A DNA stretch of 7,184 nucleotides from contig JAUYMV010000475.1 of assembly GCA_030698645.1 (NCBI GenBank), forward strand, positions 1 to 7,184. The letters are read 5' to 3'. The translations under genes and the position numbers were made by a program. Below the pieces are notes generated by a model. The model was not told where the DNA came from. It worked only from the letters and a program-made list of their open reading frames with translations, and ran no database searches. Of the stretch, positions 5,838 through 7,184 are shown piece after piece. Origin of the DNA: Mesorhizobium sp. GTDB taxonomy: Bacteria > Pseudomonadota > Alphaproteobacteria > Rhizobiales > Rhizobiaceae. Every line of letters begins with the position of its first letter. Within the stretch, counting starts at the first letter, position 1.

Positions 5838-6940
5838 CGCCGCCCTCCGGCCAATGCGCGTGGCAGCAGCGCGTGGAAGTCGGCCGGATGCTTGACGACA
5901 CCGGCAATCGCGCCGGCCGCGTCGCCCGACCCGGCGAAGAGGTCGCCCCGCGCGGGGCCGACGATCGCCGATCCGGTGTCCTGGGCGATCATCAGGCGAC
6001 GGAACGGCGCTCCGCCGAAGGCGGCGAGGCCCGGCGCGTCGATGAAGAAGGGCGTGCCGAACGTGTGCAGCAGGCGGTCGACGGCCATCGACCGGCCGGG
6101 CGTCAGCGGCACCTTGGCCGCGGCCACGGGTCCAAGCGCGGGATCATCGACCGGCGCGTCGCGGAAAAAGATGAAGGAGCGGTTTTTCCTGAGAACCTCG
6201 TCGGCGCGGTCCGGATGGTTCGCAAGCCAGGCGCGGATCGACTGCATGGTCACGTCGCCAAGCGGAATCTCGCCGATATCGGCCAGGTGACGGCCTGGCC
6301 CGGAAAAGCGCTGGCCGCTCTTCGCGGCGTAGGTGACGCGGCGCAACGTGCCGTCCGGCATGCGCAGCCGCGCCGCGCCCTGAACATGGATGAAGAAAAC
6401 GTCGACCTTGTCGGCCAGCCAGGCGATCTCGAGACCCCGGCCGGCGAGCGATCCCCGCTCGATCGCGGCGCGGTCGTCATATTCGACGATGCCAGCCGGC
6501 GTCGCGCGTCCGAAGGCCAGATAGGGATCGAACCCAGGTGGCCGGTTGCTGTCGTCGATGTCGATCAGATCCCCGGGCCGGGCATAGAGCGGGAAGCGAA
6601 AGCGGTGGGTGCGCGCAGGCGAGGCATCCGCCTGCGGCTCGTAAAAACCGGTGACGAAACCATGCGGCGCGCCTTCCGTCGGAGTCACGCGGAATGGCAG
6701 GAAGTGGCGCTCGAAGAAGGCGCGGGCGGCGGCAGCCGAAACGTCCGTCAGGCCGCGCGCTTCGGCGCATGCCGGCTCGAACGCCGCGCAGTCGACGCCC
6801 AGACTGCCGGTCCGGTAGGGTCTTTCGAGGATGCGCCAGGCCGAGCGGACGAAGGCCGCGAAGGCCGCCGCATGGTCGTCGTCCGGCCAGCCGGCAAGGC
6901 TGTCGAACGAGACGGGCCGGAAAACGGAAGAAATCGACAC
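5834..6940 (-). CDS. mltA: Murein transglycosylase A family protein (MltA)
   Basis: MltA enzymes cut the MurNAc-GlcNAc bond of peptidoglycan non-hydrolytically, leaving 1,6-anhydro-MurNAc ends. The 368 residues hold the MltA domain (about 85-245: GFVTGFYEP at 94-102, FPLYARPGDLI at 116-125, FFIHVQGAARLRMPDG at 182-197) and a C-terminal 3D domain (about 280-355: GTPFFIDAP, RLMIAQDTGSAIVGPARGDLFAGSGD). Asp321 in AQDTG lies in the motif that carries the family's conserved catalytic aspartates; Asp333 and Asp340 are also conserved candidates. The start is a GTG at 6940 with GGGAG seven bases upstream; an in-frame stop at 6962-6964 leaves no room for extension. No signal peptide or lipobox is visible, odd for a periplasmic enzyme. 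It lies 21 bases after the Tim44-like gene and overlaps smr by four bases. Confidence 0.93.
   Translation of the reverse strand: MSISSVFRPVSFDSLAGWPDDDHAAAFAAFVRSAWRILERPYRTGSLGVDCAAFEPACAEARGLTDVSAAAARAFFERHFLPFRVTPTEGAPHGFVTGFYEPQADASPARTHRFRFPLYARPGDLIDIDDSNRPPGFDPYLAFGRATPAGIVEYDDRAAIERGSLAGRGLEIAWLADKVDVFFIHVQGAARLRMPDGTLRRVTYAAKSGQRFSGPGRHLADIGEIPLGDVTMQSIRAWLANHPDRADEVLRKNRSFIFFRDAPVDDPALGPVAAAKVPLTPGRSMAVDRLLHTFGTPFFIDAPGLAAFGGAPFRRLMIAQDTGSAIVGPARGDLFAGSGDAAGAIAGVVKHPADFHALLPRALAGGRR
5844..5848 (-). promoter_or_regulatory. Ribosome binding site of the smr gene
   Basis: On the minus strand this reads GGAGG, six bases before the ATG at 5837, inside the last codons of mltA. It supports both the smr start and translation within a shared transcript. 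Confidence 0.7.
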
Positions 6941-6947
6941 CGCCCGG

Positions 6948-6952
6948 CTCCC
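6948..6952 (-). promoter_or_regulatory. Ribosome binding site that decides the mltA GTG start
   Basis: GGGAG on the minus strand lies seven bases before the GTG at 6940, within the 21-base gap after the Tim44-like gene. With the in-frame stop just upstream, it makes this the most likely start. Confidence 0.6.
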
Positions 6953-6961
6953 GGCGAGGAA

Positions 6962-7184
6962 TCAGTCTTCGGCTTCGGTCGCCACCAGCTTCCAGTTCGG
7001 ATCGCGCGATTTGGTGTCGCGCGCGAAGGTCCAGACGTCCTTGACCTCGGCGACCGTCTCCGGGTCGCCGTCGATGACGGTGCCGGCATTGTCGCGCGTC
7101 GCCGAAATCAGCTCGCTGACGATGCGCAGGGTGACATGCGATTCGCTGCCCTTCATCTCGGCGCTGACGATGTCGGCCTTGTCG
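6962..7184 (-). CDS. Tim44-like domain protein, C-terminal part only
   Basis: The frame enters from the right edge with no start in view and ends at TGA (6964-6962), giving 73 complete codons. The visible sequence begins DKADIVSAEMKGSESHVTLR and continues with SELISATRDNAGTVIDGDPETVAEVKDVWTFARD, then ends DPNWKLVATEAED. This is the end of a Tim44-like (TimA-type) domain: beta strands carrying VTLRIVSELI, an acidic turn, the VWTFARD strand, then the NWKLVAT strand. Bacterial Tim44-like proteins resemble the mitochondrial import component Tim44; in Alphaproteobacteria they are usually membrane-anchored near the N-terminus, which lies outside this window. It is the most upstream visible gene of the operon leading into mltA. 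The ATG at 7156 is internal, not the start. Confidence 0.85.
   Translation of the reverse strand, partial: DKADIVSAEMKGSESHVTLRIVSELISATRDNAGTVIDGDPETVAEVKDVWTFARDTKSRDPNWKLVATEAED

Noticed and set aside
5346..6290. 314-residue plus-strand frame opposite smr and mltA
   Set aside because: It spans two well-supported minus-strand genes and their junction, and its Arg/Ala-rich sequence has no recognisable domain.

Overview
The window is GC-rich, compact chromosomal DNA. HslV, HslU, the DUF1402 protein and the Tim44-like, MltA and Smr proteins all look like those of Alphaproteobacteria in the order Hyphomicrobiales (Rhizobiales), probably a Mesorhizobium-like member of the Phyllobacteriaceae. 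The order is judged from protein resemblance and remembered gene order; the genus is a guess.

Left block, plus strand: a possible 5' stub of a divergent gene (1-38, hisB by synteny), then a 188-base leader and an overlapping operon of hslV (peptidase), a GNAT acetyltransferase of the AAC(6')-like family, and hslU (unfoldase). HslV and HslU form the ATP-dependent cytoplasmic HslUV protease. The acetyltransferase overlaps hslV by 11 bases and hslU by 4. A small stem-loop follows hslU, then an exported DUF1402 protein whose motifs resemble those of lytic transglycosylases.

Middle: a perfect 11-bp hairpin closes the DUF1402 gene and faces a divergent regulatory pair, a four-helix DoxX-like membrane protein (minus) and a MarR-family regulator (plus). 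Their 96-base shared region holds a perfect 20-bp palindrome and a degenerate second copy over the marR start codon, which suggests autoregulation and control of doxX. A second stem-loop follows marR.

Right block, minus strand, read from the right edge: the C-terminus of a Tim44-like protein, a GTG-started MltA-type murein transglycosylase with no visible signal peptide, an Smr-domain protein, and a small XRE/Cro-type regulator. The gap between the first two is 21 bases and the later junctions overlap by 4 bases, so this is very probably one operon.

Most of the window is conserved core genome. The points that merit a second look are the lytic-transglycosylase-like signature in DUF1402, the acetyltransferase between the two HslUV subunits, the paired MarR operators, and the missing export signal on MltA. 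No RNA genes, insertion sequences, CRISPR arrays or phage genes were seen.
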